Assembly (NCBI GenBank): GCA_046328995.1
Contig: JAXLVN010000003.1
Span: forward strand, 248,001 to 312,000
DNA from: JADJXV01 sp046328995
Lineage (GTDB): Bacteria; Bacteroidota; Ignavibacteria; Kapaibacteriales; UBA961
Length of the DNA stretch: 64,000 nt
Direction: 5' to 3'
Part shown: positions 62,137 to 64,000 of the stretch, piece by piece
Layout: each line of letters starts with the position of its first letter
Position numbering within the stretch: the stretch's first letter is position 1
Notes under the pieces: model-generated
What the model saw: only the letters and a program-made list of their open reading frames with translations
Told to the model about the DNA's origin: nothing
Databases searched by the model: none
Position numbers and translations under genes: made by a program

Positions 62137-63636
62137 TCATGCTTTCGTATTTCTGAGCTTGCTGTTTTTTGCGCTGTAGCCGAAGTAAATAATGAAGCCC
62201 ACACCGAGCCAAATAATCAGTCGGAGCCATGTATCACCCGGAAGTGAAGCCATCATCGCGAGACAGGCAAGAATTCCGAGAATCGGTACAATCGGCACAA
62301 ACGGCGTTTTGAAAGCGCGGGGAAGGTCAGGCTGTGTTTTACGGAGCACGATCACGCCGACGCAGACAAGGACAAACGCCAGAAGCGTACCTATACTGGT
62401 CATTTCACCCACGACATTCGACGGAACAAAGGCGGCGAATAAGCTGACAAATACCATGAAGAGAACATTCGATTTCCAGGGGGTTTTGAATTTTGCATGG
62501 ACTTCCGAGAAGATTTTCGGGAGCAATCCATCTTGTGACATCGAGAAAAACACCCGTGTTTGCCCCATGAGCATCACCATGATCACCGATGAATAACCGG
62601 CAAGAATAGCGATAATAATTGCTTTGTTCAGCCAAGGGAAAGCAGGAGTAATCACACCATTGGCGCCCATTGTGCCCATGTGGTCAATTGCTACGGCGAC
62701 CGGAGCGATACCGTCGGCGCCTTGGAAACTTGTGTAATTAGCAACGCCGGTCATGACGTGCGCAAAGAGAATATAGAGTACCGTGCAGATTGCAAGGGAA
62801 ACGAGAATACCGATCGGCATGTCGCGTTTGGGGTTCTTCGCTTCCTGAGCGGCTGTTGATACAGCGTCAAATCCAATATACGCAAAGAAGATAATACCGG
62901 CAGCGCGCACCACACCGCTCCAACCGAAGTCTCCGAAATTACCGGTGTTGTCAGGAATGTAGGGAGTATAGTTTGCTTGATTAATATAGCCCCATCCTAG
63001 TCCTATGAAGATAAGTACAACGGCTATTTTCAATGCTACGATGATACCGTTGACGGTAGCAGATTCTTTGGTACCTTTAATGAGAAGCAGGGACATGAGT
63101 ACTACGATCAGGACGGCCGGCAGGTTAATCATCCCATGGACAATAGATCCATCCGGCAGTGTGGCCGTCGTAAAGGGGGAGAGCGTCATCGAGGCCGGTA
63201 AATGAATATCGAAATATCCCAGAAACTTAACCAGATACCGCGACCAACTAATGGCAACCGTTGCAGCTCCGACGGCATATTCAAGCACCAAATCCCAGCC
63301 GATAATCCACGCAATGAATTCACCCATAGTTGCATACGAGTACGTGTAAGCACTACCGGCTACGGGAATCATCGAGGCAAACTCTGCATAGCACAACCCG
63401 GCAAATGCGCAGGCAACAGCAGCAATTACAAACGAAATTGTCACCGCAGGACCTGCATTATGTGCAGCTGCACCACCGGTAATCGAGAAGAGCCCCGCGC
63501 CGATGATTGCGCCAATTCCGAGGGCGACCAAGCTTGTCGCGCCGAGCGTTCGCTTGAGTCCGTGCTCGGTGTCGCCGCCGACCTCGCTCTGCAATTGAGT
63601 GATAGATTTTTTCACAAAAAGCGTAGATTCCGCCAT
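62137..63636 (-). CDS. APC-family amino acid permease
   Basis: 499 residues from the ATG at 63636, chosen for its GGAGG ribosome-binding site five bases upstream. About 12-13 membrane helices; the first carries GIGAIIGAGLFSITG, the substrate-binding unwound segment of APC transporters, and helix 6 carries FFAYIGFDAVSTAAQEAKNPKRDMP. Resembles the cationic amino acid transporter (CAT/YfnA) group. It imports amino acids across the inner membrane. Promoter at 63699-63729, terminator at 62075-62111, so it is a single-gene unit. Confidence 0.92.
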   Translation of the reverse strand: MAESTLFVKKSITQLQSEVGGDTEHGLKRTLGATSLVALGIGAIIGAGLFSITGGAAAHNAGPAVTISFVIAAVACAFAGLCYAEFASMIPVAGSAYTYSYATMGEFIAWIIGWDLVLEYAVGAATVAISWSRYLVKFLGYFDIHLPASMTLSPFTTATLPDGSIVHGMINLPAVLIVVLMSLLLIKGTKESATVNGIIVALKIAVVLIFIGLGWGYINQANYTPYIPDNTGNFGDFGWSGVVRAAGIIFFAYIGFDAVSTAAQEAKNPKRDMPIGILVSLAICTVLYILFAHVMTGVANYTSFQGADGIAPVAVAIDHMGTMGANGVITPAFPWLNKAIIIAILAGYSSVIMVMLMGQTRVFFSMSQDGLLPKIFSEVHAKFKTPWKSNVLFMVFVSLFAAFVPSNVVGEMTSIGTLLAFVLVCVGVIVLRKTQPDLPRAFKTPFVPIVPILGILACLAMMASLPGDTWLRLIIWLGVGFIIYFGYSAKNSKLRNTKA

Positions 63637-63698
63637 GCTTTCCTCCAAGATATAGAATAATGAATCGAAAAAAATGTAATTACTTCATACAACTGCCG

Positions 63699-63729
63699 CA
63701 AAATTAACCATTCACAGCTCAAATACAAG
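63699..63729 (-). promoter_or_regulatory. Bacteroidetes-type promoter of the APC permease
   Basis: Minus strand: CTTG (63729-63726), 19 bp, TAATTTTG (63706-63699). The start of transcription would be near 63692, about 55 nt before the permease ATG. The remainder of the gap up to the terminator at 63893 shows nothing recognisable. Confidence 0.65.
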
Positions 63730-63898
63730 TCCGATTTTTTAGGTGCGGGTAATTAATTGATTCTGCTGCCAGTTGGTAGGAATACGAAAACATGTCTTTG
63801 AACTCTCCGAAAGATTTTACGGCAACGTTCGCATGGGGATGCCGCATAATGTTCGCAAGGGGAGGCTTTGCCGTAGAAGAGTACTTCAAACACAAAAA

Positions 63899-63926
63899 AG
63901 CCGATGCACTTGATCGTACATCGGCT
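63899..63926 (-). terminator. Rho-independent terminator of the right-edge T9SS gene
   Basis: Minus strand: AGCCGATG pairs with CATCGGCT, 12-base loop, then TTTTTTGTG. It lies 23 bp past the stop codon at 63949. Confidence 0.85.
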
Positions 63927-63948
63927 CTAAAGGAAGCACCACTGACAA

Positions 63949-64000
63949 TTAATGCGTAAACATCACCGACTGCGTCGATGTGCCCGACGTAATGCGCACA
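63949..64000 (-). CDS. C-terminal end of another T9SS-sorted protein (5' part outside window)
   Basis: Sixteen codons read VRITSGTSTQSVMFTH then a stop at 63949-63951. The VRI..G..S.S..F pattern is the last beta-strand pair of a T9SS type A tail, and a terminator follows directly. Too short to say more. Confidence 0.6.
   Translation of the reverse strand, partial: VRITSGTSTQSVMFTH

Overview
The window looks like a chromosomal segment from a member of the Bacteroidota-Chlorobiota group (FCB lineage), possibly Kapabacteria- or Ignavibacteria-like; this placement is inferred, not tested. Three things support it. Seven proteins (one cut by the right edge) end in type IX secretion (T9SS) type A sorting tails. 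Several genes are preceded by Bacteroidetes-type promoters (-33 TTG or TTTG, 19-21 bp, -7 TAnnTTTG). A complete yceD-rpmF-plsX-fabHDG-acpP-fabF-rnc block is present. No rRNA, tRNA, CRISPR array, insertion sequence or intact transposase was seen.

Layout. 1-950: ruvC tail and a CoA-type Nudix hydrolase. 950-3670: an AT-rich patch with three orphan genes, bracketed by palindromic repeats and followed by a six-unit palindrome array. 3686-17358: mostly minus-strand envelope genes (T9SS cargo, a heparinase-like lyase, two CX4CH/Reelin-like proteins, and a Rieske/YceI/haem-barrel operon), interrupted by a plus-strand flavin reductase-terC pair. 18063-24411: umuDC, a VCBS-like protein, a YARHG/DUF3160 protein, CapA and a membrane protein. 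24450-33900: miaE-fmt on the minus strand, then the fatty-acid synthesis block. 34022-37279: PafA-like phosphatase, RmlD-like reductase, ispD. 37668-46133: a 1900-residue T9SS surface protein, hsp20, dnaK. 46332-54021: UMF1 transporter, a duplicated TPR protein, two tandem YD-repeat paralogues and a beta-helix T9SS protein. 54371-64000: ybaK, an ABC-F ATPase with a possible leader attenuator, an AT-rich defence-like pair (Mrr-like nuclease plus TIR-like protein with a membrane segment), an ImmA-type HTH remnant, a HEXXH protein, a BatA/VWA protein, an APC permease and the tail of another T9SS protein.

How it fits together. Housekeeping blocks (lipid synthesis, isoprenoid entry, chaperones, tRNA modification and initiation) alternate with lineage-specific secreted proteins. 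The most interesting candidates are the overlapping nuclease-TIR pair at 57125-58241, the periplasm/outer-membrane set with CxxCH, CX4CH and Rieske motifs at 10706-17358, and several palindrome families, some flanked by GTAG, that resemble REP/REPIN elements without a transposase in view.
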